64,000 nucleotides of DNA from Armillaria gallica (lineage: Eukaryota; Basidiomycota; Agaricomycetes; Agaricales; Physalacriaceae): NCBI GenBank assembly GCA_037576215.1, contig JBANDB010000009.1, positions 310,001 through 374,000 of the forward strand. The letters are read 5' to 3'. How positions within the stretch are numbered: position 1 is the first letter of the stretch; every line of letters starts with the position of its first letter. Of this stretch, positions 1 to 11,337 are shown piece after piece. The position numbers and the translations under genes are program-made. Under the pieces are notes generated by a model. The model was given only the letters and a program-made list of their open reading frames with translations, did not search any database and was not told the DNA's origin.

Positions 1-2000
1 TGATACTTGCGTCGCCGGTCGGTTTGTATATCGTCCCGTCGACCATATTGGGCTATAATTCTGATACAAAGTACATTGGTCTGTGTACCATGTAATATGA
101 ATATTCGACCGGTTTCCCTCGCATCGTCATCTGTTATAACATAGCGCAATGAAGTCGCCCTAGCGGAGACTGTTATTTACCTCTGTAGCGGACATGACAA
201 CTGTCAACTTCAGTCAATCAATAAATGATGCAGCTTCCAATGGTCGTGGGCGAGAAGTCCAGGTATAGGCTTTCAGTCTAAGAGATCTCCCTCAAATTTA
301 TATTCAACAAGCGCCAGAATGAGTGATGTTTCTGTACGGATTCTGTTTTCCTAAATGCTTCAAGATGTCAACCCCAGAAAGTACCACAATTTCGGTCTCA
401 GAAAGTGCATATCCAAAGGAAGAACGTGACTGAATAGGCCCAGTGGAGTCACAATGACTCAGAACCATCAAGGGAGCCTGGCAAGAAATTTGTAGAAGGT
501 TCCATACCCAGGATCTGTCTGCAGTCGGACTATCATGATACAAGGAGATTTCGCATTACCAGGGTATACAGTAGCTTCGAAGCCGCGCGCAGAGATTAAG
601 TGTCCGGGAAACGCTGAATTCCCTAAGCTCCCTGGGACCTCTAAGCCGCGCAACTTTCAAAGGTCGATTCTCTTTTACTTTCGGGGCTGGCTTCCTGGGC
701 CGAGTTATATACAGAAAATTGTTGACCTTGTATGATAGGCCATGGGTTCCATGAGGCCTGGGATAATGTCGGAACACCTGATCTGGGAGTCTGATGCGTA
801 ATGTATTAAATACTTATCGCCATGAATACCACTTTATCTAATCTGCTTCTGATGCCTTTGAATACCTATAATTTGGCTACCAAAGCTTATACGTAGCATG
901 TTTCATCAAGGAGTGAATAGAAAAAGATGCTGAGATGACGGGAGAGTACAACCCTCATCGGCTACCGGTACGACTCAGCCGGTGTCAGGAATTGGCAATC
1001 AACGCTTGATGTCAAACCATCAGCTACCTTGCTCTTCGACAGGATTTCTTCTACACCTTACTGATTTTATCTTCTGATATCGGATTAGTGGCTTTACGAG
1101 CTTCGTTGTTTTCTGTCCCTTTAGTGGGCGCATTGGACCTTTCCCGCAAAGCAACACAATATTCAAGTCTTAACAACAAAATTTGCTGGGTCAGGTCTCG
1201 TCGGAGAAGCGTCACCTAGCGGGCCTAGGTTCTACTTCTTAAATAGCCCTCCGATTCTCTTTATTGTGCACCTATGTCTGACCAATGTCTGTAGGTCCTA
1301 ACAGAAAATACCGCAGTTTGCGCCAGTGACCACAGCCATAATCTGACCGGGAAACTTCCTTCAAGCCGTATTAACTCGAGCAGAGAACACAGTGGAATCT
1401 TCTACTTCATTCTATGGAATGACCTCAGGCTGACATCTTCGTCGTCAGGATCAGATACTATATTGACCTCCGTATCCAGGGCCATGCGAATAAATATCGC
1501 CGTTGCATTCATATTGAGAGCGTCAGTGCGGTCATTGCCTGTGATGGCACTGAACGTACATCTTTAGATTCACTTCCTCCAATTCAAAGCGGTATTGGTA
1601 CCTGTCCTACTCAGCGTCAGACACGAGGCGCGGATGACGCGATCCTTGTCCCGTTTTAGCTGACTGATCTTTGTCCCTTCTGCTTGCTTTGTCTTTCTAA
1701 TATTGCTGTGCAGGAAGATGGCAATATTTAAACGGAGCGCTAGCGCTATCAGTTCTACCTTCCATTCCTTTCCCTCTGTCTTTGCCCTGGTGGCACCTTT
1801 TCTCTTCTTCTTCCAGCCCACCAGTGAAATTACGGCGATGGCACAGAACATCACTCTGTTAGAGTCCAGGATTATCAATGAAACGGGAAGTCCTTGCTCT
1901 CGCTTGAAATGCGTCCAGAAAAGTGTGTCTGTTCGATTCTCTGCTAAAAACTTTATAGGCTCATAAATTGTCGCAGCCCGTGACTTTGATGTACGTTCAA
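1..2000. other. Region with no supported gene
   Basis: Only short open frames are present, none with a recognisable motif or a convincing exon chain. The first exon(s) of the kinase-like gene at 2036 may lie in the last few hundred bases, because a possible donor (GTACGT) sits at about 1991, but I could not place its start codon. Confidence 0.4.
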
Positions 2001-2035
2001 TTGAACCAAGACCATTCTCCCTGCTTACATCTCAG

Positions 2036-3196
2036 GTGTATCATGGAGTCCTCGATAAATTTGGCGAGATCTCGGTTCGCGTGAGGATACCTCTGGCTCG
2101 TGATGGCGGCGCTGTTACCCCTTATCAAGTTATGCTATCAGAGGTCCGTATTTTTCGTTCGCACCTCTCCAGATGCCTGAGTTTTTCGACAGTTTGCAAC
2201 TCTTTCGTTCTTACGATCTCAGGTTCCCAAGTCTGTCCCTGTTCAGATTCCGATCTGCATTGACGAGGATAAGGACAGTTTGGTTGGTGGTCCATGGATA
2301 TTGACTACATTGGTACATGCCTGTAACCGATATCGTGTATCCATATAAGTGTGTTATCATCATTCCAGACCAAGGGTCCCTTTCTGAATGACATCATCCA
2401 CACTCTCGACTCCGTACAACGCGAGACTATTATCTATTCCGTCGCAGAGACGTATTACAGGATCCTCATGTCTCGCAGCAGCAAATTTTCAAAAATTGGC
2501 AGTATCTATCGCCACGAAGACCGTGAACAAATGGCTCGGGACTGGTTCTTTACATACGATGACGGCAACCGTGATGTCAAATCTCGTTCCGATTACTTTT
2601 TGGGACCTATCACAGTATGCCCTCCAGATTCGAATGAATTGGACCGTAATACTGAGCCCCCGAATATCGGGCATTGCGGTCCGTTTGAATCTGTGGATAA
2701 ATGGCTTGCAGCAATTGCCTCCCGGGACTTGGACTATACAGGCGCGCCTTCCGACCTTTCCCTTGACGAGCGGCGCGATAGAGAGCGCGACGTAAACGAG
2801 ATAATGGGACGCATGCGCAAGAGAGATCGGGATTTCAGGAAACGACTGGTACTTGAGCATCCTGCCTTCTCCCTGTCTTGCATCCAGGTAGATCCTACTG
2901 ATCCTACGAAGATTGTTTCCATTTCCGGTTGGGCTGGGGCGCAGGTTGTGCCGTCGTGGGCAATCAACCCTCCGTTGGATATACCGGAAAATCTGGGGCA
3001 GGTTGTGCAGAAGCGATTGATCACTAGGTTCGCCTGGGGCGTGATGCAGAAATTTCCAGAGGCAGATTGGCAAAACAGCTCGATGTTTGACAAGCTTCTC
3101 GTCGCACAGAATAGCCACATGGATCTCAATGACAGAGCCTCGCTCTTCAAGAACAAAACTGTGCTGCAGAAAATGCGTGGGTTGATCGCTTTATGA
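2036..3196 (+). CDS. APH-type kinase-like protein, catalytically dead, 5' end not found
   Basis: I read three exons: 2036-2143, 2193-2312 and 2369-3196, joined by introns of 49 and 56 bp with GT...AG ends and continuous frame. The first two hold the N-lobe (ARDGG, MLSE, then FATLSFLR and VPKSVPV, as in fungal aminoglycoside phosphotransferase-like kinases). The third holds the C-lobe, with IGSIY, FLGPIT and GPFESVDKWL in family order. The catalytic loop usually reads HPDxxLxNILVDP; here it is HPAFSLSCIQVDP, so the catalytic Asp is Ala and the metal-binding Asn is Cys. The usual DW of the following metal motif is GW. The long third exon is otherwise open, so this is either a pseudokinase under some constraint or a young pseudogene. 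The substrate of this family is generally unknown. The upstream start exon was not located. Confidence 0.7.
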
Positions 3197-5244
3197 GTTT
3201 TTTGTTGTTTGATTGACCTAGTGATATAGTGACGTTCCGGAAGAAGGATGAACCTTTAGACAAAATACTGCCGGAAGATTTGGATTCCATTGTTGATCGC
3301 TTCTCTGAATAAGCGGGTTGCATTTGGAAATCTTCGTTGTGACCTGTCTGTATGGATCCTCTTTGATCAACTTATCCTTATTTTTGCCTGTCACTGCATC
3401 TGGGAAAGGAAACATATTCTGTTGAATAAGCAAGGTCAGTGCATGTCGGACTCGTCTTCATTCCCAATCGTTGCCGAACAATCGGACCAAGCTGTCTACA
3501 GGACCATAATGACTTCAACACGCAGTATACCTATGAATAAAATCGTTTTGGTTGAGAAGATATTGCCATAGTTGGGTTCAAACCCAGCGACGGCTGTAAT
3601 GAACCAACTTCTGAACTAGCATGCCCATGCTCTGTCGAAATACGATTAGTCTTCTTACACAGATCTACGTTATACCTTCTATCTTATGTACCCTCGGTAT
3701 CGCACTGCATAGACCAGCCATATGAGAGATCCTTAGATCCTGTCACCAATCCGGCTGGAAGAATTTTGAATAAACGTCGGTTACACTCACGAAGCACTTC
3801 TAAAGCAGGTAAACCTTGCAGAACCCGATTGTCACTGCTTGAAGGACTGTCGGTGCGAGTGAAGTGACTTCTCTTCTTGGTCATGCAAAACAACGATGTA
3901 GAATGAACGCAAATCGTGCTTGCTGAGGATGATGTTCGAAACGAAGATATCAATGTATAAGGACTAAAGTATTTGGCAAGAACTAGACAAGCTACTGGGA
4001 TATGATTAGCCTACGTCAGCACATATATCTACCAGACGCAGTCGACTCACAAAGCGCCATATATCTACGTCAAAAAATTCCATAGCCACAGATTGCCCCC
4101 GCGACACGCACAAGTACAGCGACCTGAGAGGTGAAAAAGTCTTAGGGATCGCGCTGTTATGAACATGATTCACTACACGCACGATAACGACACCCAATAT
4201 CATTTTCCAATAACTCAAAGAGCAACCTTCCTCCATTACTGGCACTGGCTTCAGAAAGCTTTCATGAACCTGGGCGATAGAACGACGGGGTTGAATATGG
4301 CTGTTCTCAGTAGAACACGAATGACACTCGCTGATTTTTTTGAAGACGATAATGCGAGGACAGAATGACTGGGCTGAAAGCTCGAGGTAAGCTTTGCGAA
4401 GAACCACCAGAACTATTTGACGTGGCTCACCAGGGGAGGAGTCAAAAAGGAATCCGTGTGGGGGCAATATCGACGGTACAGATGGTAGCGAATGCGTCGT
4501 ATAGTTTTGTACTTTGGCGCTTTAGGAAAGGATCCATCATAAGGGCGCGATGAGTGGTCCATAGGCGTGGTGAGAAGGGAAAAGTCGTCGTTGTCTTTGC
4601 TGTTAAATGCGGCGGAAGGTAAAATTTCAGTGTGCGAAATTGCGGAAGCATGTGCAAACAATGCGCACGGAAATCAGTAGTCGGAGGCAGCTTAGAGAAT
4701 GCCCATCCTTTTCCGTACGTGCCATTGGAGGTCTTATACACGTCTTTCTACGAAAGGAATTGGATGGAGGTGTGTGAATGCCTCGTACACACTGCAGTAG
4801 AATTCTGGAAAAGTGCAGGATGGCTTAAATATTCATAGTTCAATTGAAGAAGACCGACGGAATAAGAAGCACTGTCGGAACAACACAGCGGTCCCTCGCT
4901 AGTCCATACCAATCCTTGATCATGAGGTTTCACGAATCCGTTGTTACGACACGAAAAGAGTAGAGATGCCTTTGATTGTTAAGCCAATGATGTTCGATTA
5001 GCTGGATGCATAGGAATATAAAAAGACTACGGGAGTCTTTGTCAGTGGGATTCGGGATTAGGTGAATTCCCTTTCAGTACAGTGTAAATATCTGTACTGC
5101 TGTTGTAGTTCGACGGGGTCAAGCACGAATGCTATAGATTTATCAAACTAGTTCCAAGTGTTGAGTGATTGGGGATAGTGTGTGGGGATAATGGGGATAA
5201 TAGTGTGCTTGGTGAGATGTGTTTTATGAGAATGACGTGGGTGT
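3197..5244. other. Region with no supported gene
   Basis: It contains the 3' flank of the kinase-like gene and several short open frames on both strands, the longest about 150 codons at 4006-4467 on the minus strand. None has motifs I recognise or clear splice continuity. A degenerate tRNA-like sequence at 3565-3625 is listed separately. Confidence 0.4.
3565..3625 (-). repeat. tRNA-like sequence with A and B boxes (degenerate)
   Basis: On the minus strand an A-box-like TAGTTCAGAAG (3608-3618) is followed about 22 bases later by a B-box-like GGGTTTGAACCC (3574-3585). The seven bases on either side do not form an acceptor stem, so it is not a functional tRNA. A decayed tRNA or a SINE head is possible. 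The match could also be chance. Confidence 0.2.
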
Positions 5245-5637
5245 GTTCAGAATTGGTAATGTTGGTAATATTCGAGAGTGGTAATGTGGGTTTGTGGATG
5301 GAATGGTAATATGGTGTGTGATTGGTGTCGAGAATGGTAATATTGGAGTGGTCGAGAATGGTAATACTGGCTGTTGTTGAGAATGGTGATACTGGGAATG
5401 GAAATGTAGCTGGTATTCGAGAATGATAATGTTGTGGGTAATCGAGAATGGTAATATCGTGGGTTGGTATCAAGAATGGTAATATCGTTGGTTGGAGTCG
5501 AGAGTGGTAATATCACTGGTTGGTAATGGGAATAGTAATATCACTGGTTGGTGTCGAGAATGGAGATGTTGTTGGAATTCGAGAATGATAATGCTGTTGG
5601 TAATCGAGAATGATAATATTGCTGGTATCCGAGAATG
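5245..5637. repeat. Degenerate minisatellite
   Basis: About 390 bp of imperfect tandem repeats with a core close to TCGAGAATGGTAATATTG and a spacing near 30 bp. Variants replace AATGG with GTGG or AATGA, and TATT with TATC or TGTT. The strand is strongly asymmetric (G and T rich on the plus strand, C and A rich on the minus). Translated on the minus strand it gives repetitive ITILD/YYHSR-like peptides, which I regard as an artefact of the repeat. Confidence 0.85.
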
Positions 5638-5779
5638 GTTTGTTAAGCTCTTGTAAAATCTCTTGAGGCGCTGAAATATTCAGGTCTTGTAATCTTGTGG
5701 TGTAATCTGTGGGGTATTTGTCTCTGAATTGTTCTACTCCTACTTTCACATATTTATACTATTCTACTGTTTGTATCTA

Positions 5780-5915
5780 GGTTTGTTCAATCCAGTGGTT
5801 GGCTATGTTAGACCAGTGCCTATGACACTGGTTTTATGCAGCATGTACTGACTTTAGCCTGTGTTCACACTGGTTCCTGCCTGTGTTCGTACTGGCTTGA
5901 TCCTATGTTCTACAT
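5780..5915. repeat. Short imperfect tandem repeat around CTGTGTTC..ACTGG
   Basis: The words CTGTGTTCACACTGG and CTGTGTTCGTACTGG follow each other at about 24-bp spacing, with a looser third copy (CTATGTTC). No coding potential is seen. Confidence 0.4.
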
Positions 5916-6044
5916 TTCTATTCCTTCTACACTCCTTCCTTCTTTACTAATATTCCCTTGTTAAGTCTGGCTTCAGCCTGACATCTTCTATAAGGTCCTT
6001 CCTTGTTCGTGAGATGAAAAACGACGATAAATATTTCTAAGTTC

Positions 6045-6105
6045 GGATATAGGGAATCAAACCCATAGATGCCGCAACTGGCCTCTACACTATACCCGCG
6101 GTATA
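6045..6105 (-). repeat. tRNA-like/SINE-like sequence, copy A
   Basis: On the minus strand TAGTGTAGAGG (6082-6092) resembles a polymerase III A box and GGTTTGATTCC (6053-6063) a B box. It is clearly related to the copy at 6355-6412, sharing ATAGGGAATC, AGATG and ATACCCG at matching spacing. Acceptor stems do not pair, which argues for a tRNA-derived SINE or pseudogene and against a working tRNA. Confidence 0.4.
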
Positions 6106-6354
6106 TGCAAATCTGATAGATGGAGCTATGAGGTAACCGCAGCGTCTCTCCCAAGACCTAAAACACTATGTACACAAACGAATCAGGTACAGGAAATTGA
6201 ATTCTCTTTACATTCAAAGGCGATGTTATCATCTTTTACACAAAATCCGAGTTCACGTAGTGAGAAGACGTTAGATCAGATGGATACTCCAGGAAATGGG
6301 ATAGACACTAAACCTTCCTCGTTCATGATAAAATTCAACACTTTGTCATCAAAC

Positions 6355-6412
6355 TTATCATAGGGAATCGAACTCAGAGATGTCGTGACAGGCTTCTGCG
6401 CCATACCCGAAT
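6355..6412 (-). repeat. tRNA-like/SINE-like sequence, copy B
   Basis: On the minus strand an A-box-like TGGCGCAGAAG (6393-6403) and a B-box-like AGTTCGATTCC (6363-6373). This is the second member of the pair starting about 309 bp upstream. The first seven bases (TCGGGTA) do not pair with those after the T arm, so it is not an intact tRNA. Confidence 0.4.
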
Positions 6413-8238
6413 CCCGATGTGACATCAGTGAATTGAACAAGAATATATATGGCCGTATAAGCCCGTGGCAAGGCTCGAAATGCACGGCAACGTCTGAGAT
6501 AATTGTACCAGCATTATATGCCCATATGTAGCGTGGAAGAATGATAATTCTACACGTACACTTGTGAATATTTCCGATGCCGATAATGAATATCAGGCTT
6601 TGAAAGGTATTGGTACAATAGCTTAATGCCATATGCAAGTATAACTTTAACACGAACACCGTCTTAAAGCAGGCTCGTAGCAGCTAGTATTTTTAGGTTG
6701 CTGGGGCATATATCTTCGCATACTTCCATTCTTAGAACCTCGGAGAGACTTGAAATAGTAAATTTATTATTATAATGAACAATTTAGTACAACGACGCTG
6801 CTGTCTACACAAGTGACCTCAAGAGTCAAATTTATACTATGTTCTTGCTCCTCCTCCGCCATCGTCGCTGCAAATCGCTTCCCGGAGTCACTGTTAGGAA
6901 GGGGCAATCTTTTCAGCCTTGGAAACATTGCTAGGAAAAGGAATTTCACCTTAATTTGTTGGCGCCAGACCTTCTCATCCAGGGCGTTCCGGACACTATC
7001 AAAGAGCAACATTGCATGGGTGAGGGTACACCTCATCGGCTTGAACAATTCCCTAACATGCTATGAAGAGAATCCCAAGGAGAGCGTCATTATCAAACTC
7101 ACCGATGCTTGACTTGAATGCCCTTCAACGCGACCACCACCACCTCCAACTCTACAATCTACCTCAAATGCCACTAGCGGAACTCGATGCGTTAATGGGT
7201 GAGACTCGGGAGGATCCGGGCAGGATCGGAATTTGCGATTCTTGGGAAGGCGATGGTACGTTGCTTGAGAATCAAGACGTTAGCGCTGAGTCGGGCTGTA
7301 TTTTTATATTGAAAGAACTCACCACGGTAGAGTTCCGGGCTCGGAAGAAGAGGTCCGCGTCAGAGAAAAATGAGCCTAGAGGCAAAGTGGTCGTGTAGGT
7401 AGGCGTCTGGCTCAATGGACCTCCGCGACGAGAAGAAAACTGAGTTAAAACTTAAAACGCGAGCCATCACGTGGTACATCACAGCTTCCATGACGCATTG
7501 ATCCGGTGATCGCGTCGAGATCTCCGACTCGGAATCAACCTACTTAGCATGCCATTTTTCATGTCATGCACTCTGTCTCAGCGCCTCTCATCTTAGTTCT
7601 CTGAAATTTGAATGGCGGACTTCTATCCTTCACTCCTGCCTCCAGTTCTTTCATGAAGCGCACCAGGGGCGTGACTGAGAACTTATTTACAAGAACCGCT
7701 GAGTAGTGTGAACCCAATATAGTACGATTAAACATTCAAATAGATTTAGGCAGGCCTCAATTGCAAACGGGAACCGATGGACCAGACGATGAAACTGGCG
7801 GTCGCCATGGAAAAAGATACAGGAAGGTGAAGAAGACGACGGCGAGGGGCTTTCCAAAGAAGGTATCAATTCTGATGGATGAATAGTAGCTGAATTACTT
7901 CGACGTCACAGATATGGGGCTTGCTGACTTGTAGTACATATATTTATGCCATATGCTGCGATTTTTGTCAGCCAAGAGTGAAATCCAATCACTACTACCG
8001 GTTTACAATCAAACCTGTACAAGCCAGACCCCATTTTATTGAGCTTATAGTAGTAACACGAGCGGGAAATAATTTCATGAAATCTCGAACGCCAAGTTAT
8101 GATTTCCCGGAATTATAATGGCCTATGGAAAAGGCACAACATTTTGCCTCTGTTATATGGACTTGTAACACCTTGACAAGGCGGAGAAGAATTCCACCGG
8201 ACCGTTATCGCCAAATGCCCGGAAATATTTTCATCAAT
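6413..8238. other. Region with no supported gene
   Basis: Short open frames only, for example 7063-7398 on the plus strand and 6770-7048 on the minus. None carries a recognisable domain. Confidence 0.35.
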
Positions 8239-8475
8239 CTACTGATGTGACCCCATTGCGCTGTTTGCATCGACTACTTCGAGACTGCTACCGTATGCCT
8301 GGAGCTGGCTGTCTCCAGAGGTCCCAACACCTATAAGAAGGCCCTTGTCAATGAGAATGTCCGCTTCCGGAACCTGCGTCCCATTGTGCAATCCCGTCCA
8401 TAGCTTCGCGTTCTTGATTAGGGTTGGCTTGATTCCGGGCACGAATCGGTCGTTCTCGGTCCTATCCTAGAAATT
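8239..8475 (-). pseudogene. N-terminal fragment of a fungal amidohydrolase
   Basis: The minus-strand frame begins after a splice-acceptor-like TTCTAG and reads RFVPGIKPTLIKNAKLWTG, then ADILIDKGLLIGVG and LEVVDAN. This is the beginning of the large fungal amidohydrolase family (metal-dependent hydrolases, beta-sandwich then TIM barrel), where VDANG is followed by WVTPGIVDLHSH. Here the frame breaks off at VDANSAMGSHQ and stop, before any metal-binding HxH. No other part of the enzyme was found on either side, so I read this as a relic of about 75 codons. Confidence 0.6.
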
Positions 8476-9279
8476 TGGGGGAGGTCCTGGAGACTGTTGC
8501 AAGTACTAGCATCGAGAATTGTCGCTGCAGCGTGTGGGGGTATATGTGTGGTGACAGGAGGAGGGAAGAGTAACAACGCGGTAAGCAAGAGCAAACCGAC
8601 CGAGAAATAACGTCAGGCTCGCTGACTAACACCGGCAAAGGCCGGGATAACCATAATGCACCGCCACCGAGGACCTACCCCAAAAACCGCATAAGACCGA
8701 GCCTGTATACACAGGACTCGGAATAGAAACACTGCGAAGTCGTGCAACATGGTAGACTCGGATGTGGGGAGAGTGAAAGATCACTGCTATCCCTATTGCC
8801 GCATTTAAAGCAAATCAGATCTGTTTGACGGAAGCCATGCTGTAAGTATCTCATACCTGGATATTGTTTAGGCTGTGCTGCTGATTCCTCCCATGCGCTT
8901 TGTATACGTCAGGAGTAGTAGGGATGATCTCCACCGTACCCATACCGTCAGGCCCTCCAGCCACTGGCTTACGGTACGGATGTAACCCATAAGATCCGTA
9001 GCGTATTACAGCTTTACAGTCGTAGATACGGCATCCATTTTTTTGCAGTAGAAGTGGCTCGAACGACTGCCCTTCTTGCCGCCATGTTGGATCGTGTAGA
9101 CACATCTTCTTCCATCTCGCTCCTACAAATAACTTTTTCGGAGACAAATACTCAGTATGCACAATAATTCAACGGCTTTCTACTTGTTTCGACTCCGATC
9201 TTGGCCCGATCTACCAGGTTCGATAATATCCCTTGGACGGATACATTAATCTAGCACGGATTCATGATGTAAAACCACT
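8476..9279. other. Region with no supported gene
   Basis: Contains a 103-codon minus-strand open frame (8851-9162) without recognisable motifs. It also holds a 22-bp sequence at 8702-8723 (CCTGTATACACAGGACTCGG followed by AA) that recurs with one mismatch at 31331-31352. Confidence 0.3.
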
Positions 9280-9313
9280 CAAAATGCGATGAATCATTCA
9301 TCATCGCATTTTG
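9280..9313. repeat. Perfect 13-bp stem hairpin
   Basis: CAAAATGCGATGA (9280-9292) and TCATCGCATTTTG (9301-9313) are exact reverse complements separated by an 8-base loop. There is no U-tract like a bacterial terminator and no adjacent gene. It could be a TIR footprint or a chance palindrome. Confidence 0.7.
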
Positions 9314-10587
9314 TGTTTCCAAGGGTGCTTCGTGCGGAATGGCTTCTTTGCATAGCTTCTATACTGATCGCATTCTATCTAGCACATATATCCTACCCCG
9401 ACTTTACAAAATGTCGCCGTGTCACCCCACCTTTCCTTCGATTCAGAGTTGAACTTGCCTCTGAGATCTTCTGAGACCTGCCTCTTAAGCTTGCCACTGC
9501 GGCTTTACCCAGGGTCAGCTATCGACTAGTCGACTAGCTCTGCTCCTTCCCTCGGCAGCGCTTCAACAACGAGGGTCCCTACTTCACTGTGACTGCTTTC
9601 CTCAATAGAGCAAAGGCCCATTTGGCATGTCCCGTTGCGGTCTACCTTATTGACGCCACAGCTGTAATTTACTCTCTCTTTATTGTAGAATTTAGCAGAA
9701 CCAGCTCATCATTGTGGAGATTGCACTTCTGTTTGAGGAGCGTCCTGACTCCTTACCGACACTCTTCTTTACTCCTTCCAGCTCTTACCAATACTCTACA
9801 CGACAGAGCGTCATTTGTGGATGAAAAAATGGCGAGGAAAGCCATCTCTTGACTATGTGTCCTAATCTGGGCTTATCTGTACACTAAGCGTCCGCGTCAG
9901 CAAGAAGACGCGTTCTAAAATAGATCTGACCAGCCAGCAATTTCTTAGTGTCTGTCTGGTCATTTATGGCCTCTCTCAATCCTAGAACGCGCTTGAGCCA
10001 TCGTATTTGACTCGCACACGTACACCGGCAACTCAGACAAGTACCGGTTCTAACCTGTCCGATATTCAGTGGTTCTTCGCTTACCTCAGTGATAACTCGA
10101 GAGCTTACTAGAACCGCCATTCAGCCTGTCCTCTGTCTAAAGCCGAAGCTATCCATTGCCTTGTGGAGCGTTATGGAGTATCGCTCTCAGAATATTAACA
10201 CTAGCGGCCGGCAGTGTCAACCCCATACATACGCCCATGCATACGCGTCGTCGATGGGTCCTCGTTCATTCAACTATTGCGTCGATTGCCTGGGGTTCAT
10301 CGCTCACTGATGTCATCTGAGCAATATAAATCCTGCACTTCAATCGAGCCTAAAAGTGATATTCGTAATAGAGCCTTGACCTTCATTTATTTCTGCCTTC
10401 CGGTATGGCATATTAATCCTCGTCTGACAGCCCGGATGCTTCAACCGTCCACTACAATGTACTACGTGGTTAGTTTGATACTTCTCTCCTCGGAGTATTT
10501 GCGCAGTGAGTGGTATAACAGGACTCGAGATGCGCCATTATTCCCCAGCAACTGCTAGCAGCGTAGTCAAACAAACCGAAACTCAAT
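9314..10587. other. Region with no supported gene
   Basis: Only short open frames of low interest. The last part should contain the promoter of the secreted-protein gene at 10588, but I see no clear TATA box. Confidence 0.3.
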
Positions 10588-11337
10588 ATGTTCATTCGCA
10601 TTCTCGCACTTCTTCCACTCGTGTCTCTTGTTACCGCAAACTCCTTTGTGGGACGCAGCGAAGTCGACTCCAGTTGTGATGCTATCAACAGCATGGCTCT
10701 GATAGTGACAAACATGACAAACACTTGCGAGAACTTTCAACGGACGCCTACCAATGAAACGGCTGCGGTACGTTTTCACATTCAAATTGGATTCTCTCCT
10801 TTCTTTCTGACGGTATGAGTCAGGCTATCATGAAAGTAGGACTGAGTTTTGAAGTCAAAATTCAATATGCAATCAAGGTCTGCCCGGTGCGTTACTCTCC
10901 CCATCGGCAAAGTATGACATTGGTCTGACGAACTCCGACTCAGACCGACGTCCTGTCGCCCGGCGACACCCTTATTTTGGTGAACACATTGGAGAGTTTC
11001 TTATATAACTCCGTAGAGCCACTCATAAGCCTGATTTTAAAATTGAGGAGTGGCATCGACGGAGTTGGTTTCACAGGCCAATTTTGTGTCGCCTTTGAAA
11101 CAATCTTTACCAGCACGACCACTCTCATGGATAACATCTATGGTTGCGGCGCGGTATGTATTTTAATTGTTGCGAGAGCTGCGTGGAACTAATCATGTTC
11201 GTACATAGGAGGAATACAAGGGCAAACTTGATGAGATGAGGAACGAGGTTGTGACCATGATGACACAGGTCAAAGCCATGTACTGCGTCAGTGTCGGTCC
11301 GGGTGGCAGCTCGAAGATTTCTGGTATAGAAATTTAG
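10588..11337 (+). CDS. Small secreted protein, paralogue of the gene at 21282
   Basis: Four exons: 10588-10767, 10824-10886, 10944-11153 and 11209-11337, with GT...AG introns of about 55 bp and open frame throughout (193 residues). The N-terminus MFIRILALLPLVSLVTANS is a signal peptide, so the product is probably exported. The exon plan matches the gene at 21282: both have a second exon of exactly 63 bp that starts with a short alanine-led helix (AIMKVGL here, AVMDGIN there). Predicted helices without cysteine-rich structure and this size recall fungal hydrophobic-surface-binding (HsbA-like) proteins. That assignment is inference from overall look only and could be wrong. Confidence 0.7.

Noticed and set aside
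5245..5637. CRISPR array
   Set aside because: Repeats are degenerate without unique spacers of even length, and the organism is a fungus.
5132..5749. Repetitive secreted or structural protein on the minus strand
   Set aside because: The repetitive peptide is fully explained by the minisatellite; frames overlap in all phases.
6355..6412. Functional tRNA gene
   Set aside because: B-box-like sequence is present but the acceptor stem does not pair.
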